From positions 1 through 47,190 of the forward strand of contig NZ_LRRH01000033.1 in assembly GCF_001646785.1 (NCBI RefSeq): DNA of 47,190 nucleotides, read 5' to 3'. The position numbers and the translations under genes were made by a program. Numbering within the stretch: position 1 is the stretch's first letter; every line of letters begins with the position of its first letter. Shown here piece by piece: positions 17,051-25,696 of the stretch. The notes beneath the pieces were generated by a model. The model made no database searches. It was not told the origin of the DNA and was given only the letters and a program-made list of their open reading frames with translations. Source of the DNA: Rhodococcus phenolicus (lineage in GTDB: Bacteria > Actinomycetota > Actinomycetes > Mycobacteriales > Mycobacteriaceae).

Positions 17051-17881
17051 ATGGATACGAACGACTTCCGCGGAAGAACCGTGGTCATGTCCGGGGGAAG
17101 CCGGGGGATCGGGCTGGCTGTGGCGCGGGCGATCGCGCGGCGCGGCGGCAACATCGTCCTGCTGGCCAGAACCGACACTCCACACCCGCGCCTGCCCGGC
17201 ACCGTGCACACCGCCGTGCACGAATTGACCGATCTCGGCGGGCGCGCCGTCGCAGTCGTCGGCGACGTCCGCAACGACACCGACATCGCCCGGGCGGTCG
17301 CCGCAGCGGTCGACAATTTCGGTGGGGTCGACATCGTCGTCAACAACGCCAGCGTCCTGGACCTGTCCACCACCGAGGACCTGACACTGCGGCGCTTCGA
17401 CCTGATGCAGCAGGTCAACGTCCGCGGCACGTTCGCGCTCACCCGGAGCTGCCTTCCTCATCTGCGCACTTCGGCCAACGCGCACGTGCTCACGATCTCG
17501 CCTCCGCTGAACCTGTCGCAGCGCTGGCTCGGGGCGCACCCCGGATACACCCTCGCAAAATACGGGATGACCCTGGCAGCGTTGGCAATTGCCGCCGAGT
17601 ACGCCGACGCGGGGGTCGCGAGCAACTGCCTCTGGCCGCAGACCACCATCGCGACCGCAGCGGTCGGAAACCTCCTCGGCGGGAAGCAGAGCCTCGATCA
17701 CTCACGGTCACCGGAGATCATGGCCGACGCCGCAATCGAGATCCTGCGCCGCCCGGCGGCCACGGCCACCGGACGGACGTTCCTCGACGTCGAGGTGCTC
17801 GCGGACGCCGGGATCACCGACTCGAGCCGGTACGGCGGGGCCGAGCCGCTGGGCGTCGACATCTTCGTCGACAGCCTCTGA
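17051..17881 (+). CDS. HSDL2-like short-chain dehydrogenase
   Basis: A 276-residue SDR that closely resembles the SDR domain of human HSDL2. Shared features are GGSRGIG at 15-21, the ARTDTPHPRLPGT segment, NNAS at 98-101, the unusual TISPPLNL strand with Ser150, and YTLAKYGM with Tyr166 and Lys170. The SCP2 lipid-binding domain present in HSDL2 is absent. HSDL2 is linked to peroxisomal or mitochondrial fatty-acid metabolism, but its substrate is not settled, so a lipid-related substrate here is inference. The start is set by AGAGGGA eight bases before ATG 17051. Confidence 0.85.
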   Translation: MDTNDFRGRTVVMSGGSRGIGLAVARAIARRGGNIVLLARTDTPHPRLPGTVHTAVHELTDLGGRAVAVVGDVRNDTDIARAVAAAVDNFGGVDIVVNNASVLDLSTTEDLTLRRFDLMQQVNVRGTFALTRSCLPHLRTSANAHVLTISPPLNLSQRWLGAHPGYTLAKYGMTLAALAIAAEYADAGVASNCLWPQTTIATAAVGNLLGGKQSLDHSRSPEIMADAAIEILRRPAATATGRTFLDVEVLADAGITDSSRYGGAEPLGVDIFVDSL

Positions 17882-17913
17882 GACCGCACGGTCGGCGGAC
17901 CCGGCGTGACGGC

Positions 17914-17930
17914 CCGCACCGCCGGTGCGG
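17914..17930 (+). other. Small hairpin between SDR and thioesterase genes
   Basis: CCGCACC and GGTGCGG pair over a 3-base loop, ending just before the thioesterase ribosome binding site. It could end SDR transcripts or affect thioesterase translation. No T-run follows. Confidence 0.35.
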
Positions 17931-17942
17931 AGAATGCGGGAC

Positions 17943-18746
17943 ATGGGACGTACCGAACGCGGATATTTCACCGAGGTCGACGGCCGGTTCACGCCGACCG
18001 AGATCGCGATCAGTCCGTGGTCGGCCGACATGATCGTCGGTCCGTGCGTGTGCGGGTTGTTCGCCCGGGAACTCGAGAACCGGCATGCGGTCGAGAACTG
18101 GGTGCCGTCGCGGCTGACCGTCGACCTGTTCAAACCGGTGCGGACCGACCCGGTGACCGTCGAGACCACCCTCGTGCGCGACGGCAACCGCATCCGGGTG
18201 GCCGACGCACAGATGCTGCAGCGCGACGACGTGGTCGCGCGCGCGACCGTCGTGTACCTCCGCCCGTCGGAGCAGCCGCCCGGAACGGTGTGGACCCGTG
18301 ACGAGCATCCGGCACCACCGCCGGGACACGCGGACGCGCCGGCTGGGTTCGTGCCCACCTGGTTCGGCAGCGACGACCACCCGGACGGATGGTCCAGGAA
18401 ACGGTCCGAACACCAGAATTCGAGCCGTAAACGCATGTGGGCCAGACAGTTTCCGGTCGTTCTCGGTGAAGAGATGTCGCCGTTCGTGCGCACCGCGATC
18501 GTCGGTGAGGGTACGAGCCTGGTCACCAACTGGAGCGAGCAGGGCGTCGGATTCATCAACGCCGATCTCACGCTGACCCTGTCGCGGTTGCCGGTCGGCG
18601 ACGAGGTCGGGGTCGAGGCCGATCACCACATCGGCGCCGACGGTGTCGCCGTCGGCACGTCGGTGTTGTTCGACAGCCTCGGCCCGTTCGGCGCCGGCAT
18701 GGTGGTGGCCCTGGCCAACACCCACCGGCAGGTCGACTTCGGCTGA
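17943..18746 (+). CDS. Acyl-CoA thioesterase family protein (double hot-dog)
   Basis: A 267-residue protein of the TesB-like/4HBT_3 thioesterase group. The first hot-dog half runs from about residue 10 to 110, with VPSRLTVDLFKPVR and a strand-rich VETTLVRDGNRIRVADAQM. The second half is ~150-265, with FINADLTLTLSRLPVGDEVGVEAD and GTSVLFDSLGPFG. These enzymes hydrolyse acyl-CoA thioesters; the chain-length preference is unknown. ATG 17943 is chosen because GGAG lies nine bases upstream; two more upstream in-frame starts (17925, 17934) exist. It follows the HSDL2-like SDR by about 60 bases and may act in the same pathway. Confidence 0.75.
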   Translation: MGRTERGYFTEVDGRFTPTEIAISPWSADMIVGPCVCGLFARELENRHAVENWVPSRLTVDLFKPVRTDPVTVETTLVRDGNRIRVADAQMLQRDDVVARATVVYLRPSEQPPGTVWTRDEHPAPPPGHADAPAGFVPTWFGSDDHPDGWSRKRSEHQNSSRKRMWARQFPVVLGEEMSPFVRTAIVGEGTSLVTNWSEQGVGFINADLTLTLSRLPVGDEVGVEADHHIGADGVAVGTSVLFDSLGPFGAGMVVALANTHRQVDFG

Positions 18747-18811
18747 CCGGGCCTGTCTCCCAGGACCGTCTCCCGGCCTGCGTACCCCGGACCGTCGCCC
18801 CTCGTCTGCTG

Positions 18812-18842
18812 CCGCCCGCCGGATGCGGTTTCGAGCGGGCGG
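18812..18842. terminator. Candidate terminator between convergent genes
   Basis: CCGCCCGC and GCGGGCGG form an 8-bp perfect GC stem with a 15-base loop, in the 134-base gap between the thioesterase gene and the convergent F420-type oxidoreductase gene. No T-run follows on either strand. Confidence 0.45.
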
Positions 18843-18880
18843 ACACGACGTCCACCGAAGCTTGGAGGCCCGCGGCACGG

Positions 18881-19744
18881 TCACAGAAGTGCAGTGGCGA
18901 GCTCCCGGTAGGCGGCGCTGGGGAACGTGAACGGCTCGGCGGTGAGCACCTGGATCGTGACTTCGTCGGCCCCGGCCCGGTAGTGCTCCTCGATGCCCGC
19001 GACGACGGTGTCGAGATCTCCCCACGGGATCAGCGCGTCCATCAGACGGTCGCTGCCTGCCCCGGCCAGATCGTCGTCGCTGTAGCCGAGGCGGCGCAGG
19101 TTGTTCGAGTAGTTCGGCAGCGACAGGTAGCCGCGCATGTACTCGTGCGCGATCGCGCGGGCGGTGTCCTCGTCGCGTTCGAGCACCACCGCGACCTCCG
19201 GTGCCAGCAGCGGGCCGTCACCGAGGATCTCCCGTGCCTGCGCGGTGTGCTCGGCGGGCACGAAGTAGGGGTGGGCGCCCACGGAACGCTCGGCGGACAG
19301 GGCGAGCATGCGCGGCCCGAGGGCGGCCAGCGCGCGGCGCTGCGCCGGTAGCTCCGCGGCATCGAGCGCGTCGAGGTACTCGACCATGCGGCTGTAGGGC
19401 TTCGTGTAGGTGTGCTCGGCCTTGGCGTCGACGACGGGCGCGTGGCTCGTGCCGAGCCCGAGGAGGAAACGTCCCGGATGGTCCTGTTCGAACCCGCGGA
19501 CGGTCCGGGCCGTGTCGGCAGGGTCGGCGTGCCAGATGCTGAGGATGCCGCTGGCGACGCCGAGTCGGGTTGTCGCGGCGAGGACTTCGCCGTACACCGA
19601 CGGCACGCCCTCCCCGAATCCACCCGACGTCCACAGCCTCGCGTATCCCAGCTCGTCGAGTTCGCACGCAGCGTCGAGCGCCGCCTCCCGCGTCTTTCCG
19701 CTCAGCCAGAACCCGCCACCCCACACACTCACCTGTCGTGTCAT
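18881..19744 (-). CDS. LLM-class F420-dependent oxidoreductase
   Basis: A 287-residue luciferase-like TIM-barrel enzyme. Family features include the LWTSGGFGEGVPSVYGEVLAA segment, GVASGILSIWHADPADTA, and GRFLLGLGTSHAPVV, the usual cofactor/phosphate-binding stretch. It belongs to the short group of F420-type luciferase-like oxidoreductases common in mycobacteria and rhodococci. The substrate is unknown. It lies 26 bases after the other LLM gene and is probably co-transcribed with it and the TetR gene. Confidence 0.82.
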   Translation of the reverse strand: MTRQVSVWGGGFWLSGKTREAALDAACELDELGYARLWTSGGFGEGVPSVYGEVLAATTRLGVASGILSIWHADPADTARTVRGFEQDHPGRFLLGLGTSHAPVVDAKAEHTYTKPYSRMVEYLDALDAAELPAQRRALAALGPRMLALSAERSVGAHPYFVPAEHTAQAREILGDGPLLAPEVAVVLERDEDTARAIAHEYMRGYLSLPNYSNNLRRLGYSDDDLAGAGSDRLMDALIPWGDLDTVVAGIEEHYRAGADEVTIQVLTAEPFTFPSAAYRELATALL

Positions 19745-19770
19745 GGATTCGACAGTAACCGCGTGAGTCG

Positions 19771-20565
19771 TCAGGCGAGACCCGACAGCGGCGGCGGCGA
19801 GTTCTCGTCGCGCCAGCCGACGGCTTCGACCAGCGGTGCGAGATCGTAGTCCGGTCCGCCGATGCCCACGGTGAACAGCGACACGCCCGCGGCAGCGAAG
19901 TCGGCGGCGTCGTCGAGGCCCGGCCACGGCACAGATCGCTCGATGTCCGGCGCGTGCCGGCCGATCTCGGCGCACCGCTTTTCGACGATCCCCCATTTCT
20001 CGACGTGGGTGCCGAGGTCGCCGAAACTGTGCCAGATGTCGCCGTACTTCGCGACGAGCGGCAGTGTCTTGCGCGGGCCACCACCGCCGATGAGCACCGG
20101 GATATGGCGTGTGGGTTGCGGATTCAGCTTGTCGAGCCGCGCGGTGATGCGCGGCAGGTATTCGGCGAGCAGATCCAGTCGCGAACCCTTGGTGCCGAAC
20201 TCGTAGCCGTACTCGTCGTAGTCCTTCTCGAACCACCCCGCCCCGATGCCGAGGATCAGCCGCCCGCCGCTGATGTGGTCGACGGTTCGTGCCATGTCGG
20301 CCAGCAGATCCGGGTTGCGATATCCGCCGCCGGTGACGAGGGCGCCGATCTCGACCCGTTCGGTCTGCTCGGCCCACGCGCCGAGCATCGTCCAGCATTC
20401 GAAGTGAGCGCCGTCGGGGTCGCCGGTGAGCGGATAGAAGTGGTCCCAGTTGAACACGATGTCGACGCCGGCATCCTCGGCGCGCAGGACGGTGTCGCGG
20501 ATGACGCCGTAGTCGGGCTGGTGCTGGGGCTGTAGTTGAAGTCCGATGCGGATGGGGCGCGTCAT
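19771..20565 (-). CDS. LLM-class F420-dependent oxidoreductase
   Basis: A 264-residue luciferase-like protein. It shows the N-terminal strand IRIGLQLQPQ, NWDHFYPL, the GALVTGGGYRNPDLLADMARTV and SGGRLILGIGAGW motifs (the latter typical of F420-binding family members), and HIPVLIGGGGPRKTLPL. It starts 46 bases after the TetR stop and is followed closely by a second family member, so TetR-LLM-LLM form a likely operon. The reaction is presumably a hydride transfer with F420H2; the substrate is unknown. Confidence 0.83.
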   Translation of the reverse strand: MTRPIRIGLQLQPQHQPDYGVIRDTVLRAEDAGVDIVFNWDHFYPLTGDPDGAHFECWTMLGAWAEQTERVEIGALVTGGGYRNPDLLADMARTVDHISGGRLILGIGAGWFEKDYDEYGYEFGTKGSRLDLLAEYLPRITARLDKLNPQPTRHIPVLIGGGGPRKTLPLVAKYGDIWHSFGDLGTHVEKWGIVEKRCAEIGRHAPDIERSVPWPGLDDAADFAAAGVSLFTVGIGGPDYDLAPLVEAVGWRDENSPPPLSGLA

Positions 20566-20611
20566 GGCAATTACGGTAGGACCACCGATCGCCTCACGCA
20601 GCGGAACCGGA

Positions 20612-21247
20612 TCAGCGGCTACCGTCGAGGGCGGCGAACTGCGGCTCGAGACCGAGGATGAACGACTCGAGAGCCAGCTCGAAACTGTCGTGATCGATCT
20701 CCGCGGCGTGCTCGGCGAGCCGGTGCGCGTCGGACAGGTGCGGGTAGCGCTCGTCGTAGGTGTCGCGGTCGCCGCGGAACCCACCGGCGAACGAGGCGAT
20801 CGCGGCGCCGATCACGATGTACTTCACCGATGCGCCGATGAGCGTTGCGGTGCGCGGCGGCCAGCCCGCGCGGGTCAGGCCACCGTGCACGGCATCCGCC
20901 CGGTCGAGGGCCACGGACCGCGAGCCGGGGCTCGATGCGAGGAACGGAACCATGTTGGGATGCGCGGCCAGCGCCGCCCGGTACGACCGTGCCCAGGTGC
21001 GCAGCGCGTCCCGCCAGTCGTCCGTCTCGAATCGGGAGACGTCGACCTGCTCGGCGATGTGGTTGCCGATGTCGTCGAGCAGCGCGTCCTTGGTGGCGTA
21101 GTGGGTGTAGAGCGAAGGTGCACGCACCCCCAGTTCGGTGGCGATCCGGCGCATCGACACGTCGCCGAGGCCGTGTTCGTCGATCATCCGCAGAGTGGTG
21201 TCGCGGATGAGCTGCCGGCTCAGCAGCGGGGTCCGGGGCCGGGCCAT
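20612..21247 (-). CDS. TetR-family transcriptional regulator
   Basis: A 211-residue repressor-type protein. The N-terminal helix-turn-helix is visible as DVSMRRIATELGVRAPSLYTHYATKDALL (about residues 29-57, given here only for its key VRAPSLYTHY recognition part). The C-terminal ligand domain begins near residue 70 and resembles TetR_C_1. It is divergent from the acyl-CoA dehydrogenase pair and precedes two F420-type oxidoreductases on its own strand, so it may control both directions. The inducer is likely an acyl-CoA or related lipid, by context only. Confidence 0.85.
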   Translation of the reverse strand: MARPRTPLLSRQLIRDTTLRMIDEHGLGDVSMRRIATELGVRAPSLYTHYATKDALLDDIGNHIAEQVDVSRFETDDWRDALRTWARSYRAALAAHPNMVPFLASSPGSRSVALDRADAVHGGLTRAGWPPRTATLIGASVKYIVIGAAIASFAGGFRGDRDTYDERYPHLSDAHRLAEHAAEIDHDSFELALESFILGLEPQFAALDGSR

Positions 21248-21281
21248 TCGTCAGCCTCCTCGAAGCGGGGACCTGGACATC

Positions 21282-21300
21282 CTAACAGTGTACGGATTAT
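21282..21300. promoter_or_regulatory. AT-richer divergent promoter/operator region
   Basis: CTAACAGTGTACGGATTAT is the only AT-richer stretch in the 111-base gap between the TetR gene and the acyl-CoA dehydrogenase gene. It includes ACAGTGT, a small dyad, and outer TAA/TTA. It is the most likely place for a -10 element and the TetR site, but no strong palindrome is seen. Confidence 0.3.
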
Positions 21301-21358
21301 CGTCGGGACGACGCGGAGCCGCGTGTGTTCGCGTTCACCACCGGGACGGAAGGCCACC

Positions 21359-22531
21359 ATGAATCTGACGCTCACCGACGAGGAACTCGCATTCCGCGAC
21401 GAACTGCGAACGTTCTTCACCACCGAGATCCCCGCCGAACTCCGCGAGCGCGTCGCCACCGGCCGCCCGCTCGGCCGCGACGACATCGTCACCAGCCAGA
21501 AGATCCTCAACGCCCACGGACTGGCCGTACCCCACTGGCCCGTCGAATGGGGCGGAAAGGACTGGACCTCGGTCCAGCGGCACCTGTGGCTCGACGAACT
21601 GCAACTCGCCTCCGTCCCCGACCCGCTCCCGTTCAACACCGCGATGGTCGGTCCCGTCATCGCCGAATTCGGGTCCCGGGAACTCAAGGAGCGATTCCTC
21701 CCCGCGACCGCGAATCTCGACATCTGGTGGTGCCAGGGCTTTTCCGAACCCGAAGCCGGATCGGACCTCGCTTCCCTCAAGACCCGCGCGGTCCGCGACG
21801 GCGGCGACTACATCGTCAACGGCCAGAAAACCTGGACGACCCTCGCGCAGCACGCCGACTGGATCTTCGCGCTCGTCCGCACCGATCCGAACGCCCCGAA
21901 ACGGCAGGCCGGCATCTCGTTCCTGCTCATCGACATGAAGACGCCCGGTGTCACGGTCCGTCCGATCAAGTTGATCGACGGCGGCTACGAGGTCAACGAG
22001 GTGTTCTTCGAGGATGTGCGCGTACCGGCCGAGAACCTCGTCGGTGAGGAGAACGCCGGCTGGAGTTACGCGAAATTCCTGCTCGGCAACGAGCGCACCG
22101 GTGTCGCGCGGGTCGGTGCCACGAAGGTCCGCATCGCCCGGGCCAAGAAGCTCGCTGCGGAGGTCCGTCTCGAATCCGGTTCGCTGCTCGACGACCCGCT
22201 CTTCGCCGCGCGCGTCGCGGAACTCGAGAACGAACTGCTGGCACTGGAACTGACCCAGCTGCGCGTCGTGGCGAGTTCCGCGGACGGCAAACCGAATCCG
22301 GCGTCCTCGCTGCTGAAATTGCGCGGTTCGGAGTTGCAGCAGGCCGCGACCGAGTTGCTCGCCGACATCGCCGGCCCCGATTCGCTGCCCGTCGGTGCCG
22401 ACGGCATCGAGTCACCCGACTGGGCGCAGCGCGCCGCCCCGGTCTACCTCAACAACCGCAAGGTCTCGATCTACAGCGGATCCAGTGAGGTCCAGCGTCA
22501 GATCATCGCCTCCTCCATTCTCGGATTGTGA
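21359..22531 (+). CDS. Acyl-CoA dehydrogenase, probable catalytic subunit of a pair
   Basis: A 390-residue FadE-type flavoprotein. It shows GFSEPEAGSDLASL in the middle domain and a C-terminal IYSGSSEVQRQII in place of the usual YEGT base motif. A glutamate at 245 (GNERTGVARVG) sits where the base is found in steroid side-chain enzymes of the FadE26 (ChsE4) kind. The following gene encodes a partner without this residue, so an alpha2-beta2 complex is likely. Such pairs oxidise CoA esters of bulky substrates such as steroid side chains. The start at ATG 21359 has ACGGAAGG upstream. Confidence 0.83.
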   Translation: MNLTLTDEELAFRDELRTFFTTEIPAELRERVATGRPLGRDDIVTSQKILNAHGLAVPHWPVEWGGKDWTSVQRHLWLDELQLASVPDPLPFNTAMVGPVIAEFGSRELKERFLPATANLDIWWCQGFSEPEAGSDLASLKTRAVRDGGDYIVNGQKTWTTLAQHADWIFALVRTDPNAPKRQAGISFLLIDMKTPGVTVRPIKLIDGGYEVNEVFFEDVRVPAENLVGEENAGWSYAKFLLGNERTGVARVGATKVRIARAKKLAAEVRLESGSLLDDPLFAARVAELENELLALELTQLRVVASSADGKPNPASSLLKLRGSELQQAATELLADIAGPDSLPVGADGIESPDWAQRAAPVYLNNRKVSIYSGSSEVQRQIIASSILGL

Positions 22532-22540
22532 GCAGCCACC

Positions 22541-23677
22541 ATGAATTTCGAACTCGACACCGAACAGGATCTGCTCCGCAAGACCACCCGCGACCTGCTG
22601 TCCGGGGTGTACGACGCGGAAACCCGTAACGCGGCCACCGCGACCGACCGAGGCTGGAACCCGGAGGTGTGGCGGCAGTTCGCCGAACTCGGGCTGCTCG
22701 GCCTGCCGTTCCCCGAGGAACACGGCGGTATGGGCGCCGGACCGGTCGAGACGATGGCCGTGATGACCGAGATCGGCCGGGCACTCGCACCGGAACCGCT
22801 GCTCGACGCGGTGTACACGCCGGGTGGGCTCGTCGCCGCGGCCGGTACGGACGCGCAGCGCGCCGCGATCCTGCCGCGCGTCGCCGAGGGTGATCTGCTG
22901 CTCGCGTTCGCGCACGACGAGCCGGGCAGCCGCTGGCCGTCCGCCGGCGTGTCGACCGTCGCGACCCGCGCCGACGGTTCCTGGACCCTGACTGGCCGCA
23001 AGAACCCTGTGCTGCACGGCGACTGCGCCGAACTTCTGGTGGTGTCCGCGGCACTCCGCGAAGGCGGTACCGGGCTCTTCCTCGTCGATGCGACCGCCGA
23101 CGGCGTGACCCGCACGGCCTACCGCACCCACGAAGAACGGCGCGGCGCCCAGCTCGACCTCGACGGTGCCGTGGCCGAGCCCCTGGGAGCCGTGACCGAC
23201 GCGACGGCCGCGATCGTCGCCGCGCAGGTGGGCGCCCAGGCCGCGCTGTGCGCCGAGGCGGTCGGTGCGATGCAGGAAACACTGCGCCTGACCACCGAAT
23301 ACCTGAAGCAGCGCAAGCAGTTCGGCGCTCCCATCGCCAGGTTCCAGGCCCTCACCCACCGCGCCGCGGACATGTACGTGCTGCTCGAGCTGGCCTCGAG
23401 CCTGAGCCTGTACGCGACGATGGCGCTGTCCGACGGCATCGTCGACCCGACGATCGCCTCGCGTGCCAAGCTGCAGGTCGGTCGGTCCGCCCGCAGCATC
23501 GGGCAGGAAGCGATACAGATGCACGGCGGTATCGGTATGACCGCCGAGTACCCGGTCGGGCACTACGTGAGCCGGTTGACCGCGATCGAGCACACTCTCG
23601 GCAGCACCGAGGACCACTTGCGGGTCCTGGCCGGTTCGGTCGCCGATCACGACCGGGTCGACGTCACCGGCAGTTGA
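22541..23677 (+). CDS. Acyl-CoA dehydrogenase, probable non-catalytic partner
   Basis: A 378-residue protein with the acyl-CoA dehydrogenase fold: PFPEEHGGMG near the N-terminus, TTEYLKQRKQFGAPIARFQ, and IQMHGGIGMTAEYPVGHY in the C-terminal helix bundle. The residue expected as catalytic base is missing at both known places: VAAQVGAQAAL aligns to the NERTG segment of its neighbour, and HTLGST replaces YEGT. It starts 9 bases after the first dehydrogenase gene. It most likely forms a heterotetramer with it and helps bind FAD and substrate. Confidence 0.78.
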   Translation: MNFELDTEQDLLRKTTRDLLSGVYDAETRNAATATDRGWNPEVWRQFAELGLLGLPFPEEHGGMGAGPVETMAVMTEIGRALAPEPLLDAVYTPGGLVAAAGTDAQRAAILPRVAEGDLLLAFAHDEPGSRWPSAGVSTVATRADGSWTLTGRKNPVLHGDCAELLVVSAALREGGTGLFLVDATADGVTRTAYRTHEERRGAQLDLDGAVAEPLGAVTDATAAIVAAQVGAQAALCAEAVGAMQETLRLTTEYLKQRKQFGAPIARFQALTHRAADMYVLLELASSLSLYATMALSDGIVDPTIASRAKLQVGRSARSIGQEAIQMHGGIGMTAEYPVGHYVSRLTAIEHTLGSTEDHLRVLAGSVADHDRVDVTGS

Positions 23678-23683
23678 TCCCGC

Positions 23684-23983
23684 TCAGGGCGGGTCCCGCG
23701 GGAGCAGGGTTCCGAGGGGGCCGAGATCGATGTTGAGATCTTCGGGCGTCAGGCCGAAGTGCTCGCGCAGCTCGTCCATGCGCTGCTCGAGCAGCATCAG
23801 CGTGGTGCCGATGCGTTCGACCTGCTCGTCGCTCAGGTCACCCTGGTCGACCCGTCGCAGTGCCTGCCGTTCCATCAACTGGCGCAGGAGCTCGACGAGG
23901 GTCAATACCAGGGTGACCAGACCCCGTTCCACGGATTCCGGGTCGGAGTCGATACGCGGTGGCAGCCCGCCGAATTCGGTCAC
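23684..23983 (-). CDS. gvpK: Gas vesicle protein GvpK
   Basis: A 99-residue protein with the GvpK family core: RIDSDPESVERGLVTLVLTL, then ELLRQLMERQALRRVD and the helical EQVERIGTTLMLLEQRM. GvpK is a conserved minor protein needed for gas vesicle assembly. The GTG start at 23983 overlaps the gvpS stop as GTGA. It is the last gene of the operon, and its stop lies 6 bases from the convergent acyl-CoA dehydrogenase stop. Confidence 0.9.
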   Translation of the reverse strand: MTEFGGLPPRIDSDPESVERGLVTLVLTLVELLRQLMERQALRRVDQGDLSDEQVERIGTTLMLLEQRMDELREHFGLTPEDLNIDLGPLGTLLPRDPP

Positions 23984-24171
23984 GGTCCTTCGATCCCCTG
24001 TTTCTCGGCGACAGCGCGGACCGACGAGATCAGCGTGCGCAACGAGATGCGCACCATGTCCACGTCGGCGACGGAGAGCACCACATCCCCGACGATGACG
24101 ACACCACCGGCCAGCACCCTGTCGAGCAGGTCGACGAGCGCGACCCGCCGCTCCTCCGGCAGTTCGCTCAC
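23980..24171 (-). CDS. gvpS: Gas vesicle protein GvpS (GvpA/GvpJ-like)
   Basis: A 63-residue GvpA-fold protein: VALVDLLDRVLAGGVVIVGD, then a second strand VLSVADVDMVRISLRTLISS. It is shorter than the GvpA and GvpJ of this operon and has no C-terminal extension. GvpS is thought to be a minor structural or tip protein. The GTG start overlaps the gvpL stop by four bases, and its own stop overlaps gvpK. Confidence 0.85.
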   Translation of the reverse strand: MSELPEERRVALVDLLDRVLAGGVVIVGDVVLSVADVDMVRISLRTLISSVRAVAEKQGIEGP

Positions 24172-24956
24172 GGGTTCCCCCGGTCGGCACCGGCGAAGGA
24201 GTAGGGAGGCCACGGACCCGTGAGCTCCAGGTGGAGACCGTCGAAGCGGGTACGCGCTGCCGCGACCGCCTCGGCGAACTCGTCGCGACGGTCGTCGTCC
24301 ACGAGATAGGTTCCGTTGAGGACCATCCGGTCGCGCCGTCCGCTGATCGTCGGGTCGGTCGGTGCTTGCCGCCGGCCCGCGGCCGCGCACCGCAGCAGCA
24401 GTGAGTGAAGCGCGTCGGCATCCCCTGTGGCGACACGCTCCGCCTCGTCCCGTGCCGACAACTGTGCCCGCCTCCGCAGGAGATAGGCGGTACCCGTTCC
24501 CTTCTCGGCGCCCGATCCCGCCGCCTCCACCGCGCTCGCGGCGATCGCGTCCAGATCCGCGTAGGCCTTCACTCCCCACTCGGTGCGGCCGGTGACCAGT
24601 GCGAGTGCCTCCTCGAAATCCGCACGGCGGGCATCGAGTACGTCGCGGACCCTATCGTCGTCGCGATATACCGTCGCCAGCCGCAGCGGAATCGCCGGAG
24701 CGCGGCGCACCACCGCCGACACGACGCCGTCGTGTGCGCGTGCCACCGTCTCGAGCCAGTCGAGATTCTCGAGGTTGGACCGCAGGGCTTCCTCGCCGAA
24801 CTCACCGAGCGGCACCGTGCCGACCACGGCAGTGAGTCCGGCAGCGGTCACGGTGCGGATCGTTTCGCGGGCGACACCGGCCACGTCGTGCCCTGCGTCC
24901 TCGGGTAGTCCGGCGCCGGTCACCGCGTACACCCACACCCCGTGATCAGCGGTCAT
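24168..24956 (-). CDS. gvpL: Gas vesicle protein GvpL (GvpF/GvpL family)
   Basis: A 262-residue GvpF/L family protein. It opens with GVWVYAVTGAGL, has the family middle segment VVRRAPAIPLRLATVYRDDD and VTGRTEWGVKAYAD, and ends with LHLELTGPWPPYSFAG, the most conserved C-terminal motif. GvpF and GvpL interact with GvpA and take part in early assembly. The first 11 bases overlap gvpJ. Confidence 0.92.
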   Translation of the reverse strand: MTADHGVWVYAVTGAGLPEDAGHDVAGVARETIRTVTAAGLTAVVGTVPLGEFGEEALRSNLENLDWLETVARAHDGVVSAVVRRAPAIPLRLATVYRDDDRVRDVLDARRADFEEALALVTGRTEWGVKAYADLDAIAASAVEAAGSGAEKGTGTAYLLRRRAQLSARDEAERVATGDADALHSLLLRCAAAGRRQAPTDPTISGRRDRMVLNGTYLVDDDRRDEFAEAVAAARTRFDGLHLELTGPWPPYSFAGADRGNP

Positions 24957-25353
24957 CGTCGGTCACCTCGGCATCCTCGACGCCGGCGTCCTCGACCGCG
25001 GCGGATTCTCTCGTCCGCCCGGCCTCGAGTTCCGCGATCCGGTCCCGCAGCTTGCGATTCTCGAGTTCCAGATCCTGTTGTGCGCCTTCGATACTCTCCC
25101 GGTGGCTCTTGCTGCTCAGCCACGGGTCGCTCTCCCACCAGTCGATGCCCACGGCTTTGGCCGTCTCGAGCGACGCGATCACGAGGCGCAACTTGATGGT
25201 GAGCAGTTCGATGTCGAGCAGGTTCACCTGGATGTCGCCGGCGATCACCAGACCCTTGTCGAGGACCCGCTCGAGGATGTCGCCGAGATTCGTCGACTGG
25301 TGACCGCCGCCGTAGGGTTGCGGAGTCGACGAACCGCCGCCCATCACCGTCAT
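24946..25353 (-). CDS. gvpJ: Gas vesicle protein GvpJ
   Basis: A 135-residue GvpA/GvpJ family protein. The Gly/Ser/Gln-rich N-terminus (~20 residues) precedes the core LGDILERVLDKGLVIAGD and LLDIELLTIKLRLVIASLETA. After WWESDPWL comes a charged, likely coiled-coil segment (SIEGAQQDLELENRKLRDRI) and an acidic tail ending TDDDR. GvpJ is a minor shell or tip protein in other systems. The start overlaps gvpO by four bases (ATGA). Confidence 0.88.
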   Translation of the reverse strand: MTVMGGGSSTPQPYGGGHQSTNLGDILERVLDKGLVIAGDIQVNLLDIELLTIKLRLVIASLETAKAVGIDWWESDPWLSSKSHRESIEGAQQDLELENRKLRDRIAELEAGRTRESAAVEDAGVEDAEVTDDDR

Positions 25354-25682
25354 GTCGTGCCCCCTCGCCCCAGATCGGTGCTACCGCGGCCGTAGCGCTT
25401 GGTTCTGCGGTAGGACAACAGGTTTCCATCGAGGTCCAGCTCAACCACGTAGAGAGCGAGCATGTCCGCCGATGACGGGATGCGACGATCTTCGATCACC
25501 TCGATCTCGACGGTCCAACCGTCGTCGGCAGGCTCCACGGAGGTGGCGCCCTGTGGTTCCTTCGTGGTCAGTTCGGTGAGATGTTCGATGGCGATGCGCG
25601 CCACCTCCGCCGCGGACAGAGGGGGCAGAGGTTCCGGCTCGGGAGCACTGTCGCTGTCCCTGCGTGTCGTTCGTCCGGCCAT
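25350..25682 (-). CDS. gvpO: Gas vesicle protein GvpO
   Basis: A 110-residue GvpO protein. Residues 1-25 are polar and acidic; the family core is AEVARIAIEHLTELTT, then GWTVEIEVIEDRRIPSSADMLA and the terminal strand YVVELDLDGNLLSYRRTKRY. GvpO is required for gas vesicle formation in haloarchaea and is a constant member of actinobacterial clusters. Its gene is the least tightly spaced in the operon, 14 bases after gvpG. Confidence 0.9.
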   Translation of the reverse strand: MAGRTTRRDSDSAPEPEPLPPLSAAEVARIAIEHLTELTTKEPQGATSVEPADDGWTVEIEVIEDRRIPSSADMLALYVVELDLDGNLLSYRRTKRYGRGSTDLGRGGTT

Positions 25683-25696
25683 CCTGATCTTCTTCC

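Noticed and set aside
21282..21300. KstR-type operator before the acyl-CoA dehydrogenase pair
   Set aside because: The KstR consensus dyad with AAC/GTT half-sites is not present; only weak symmetry is seen.
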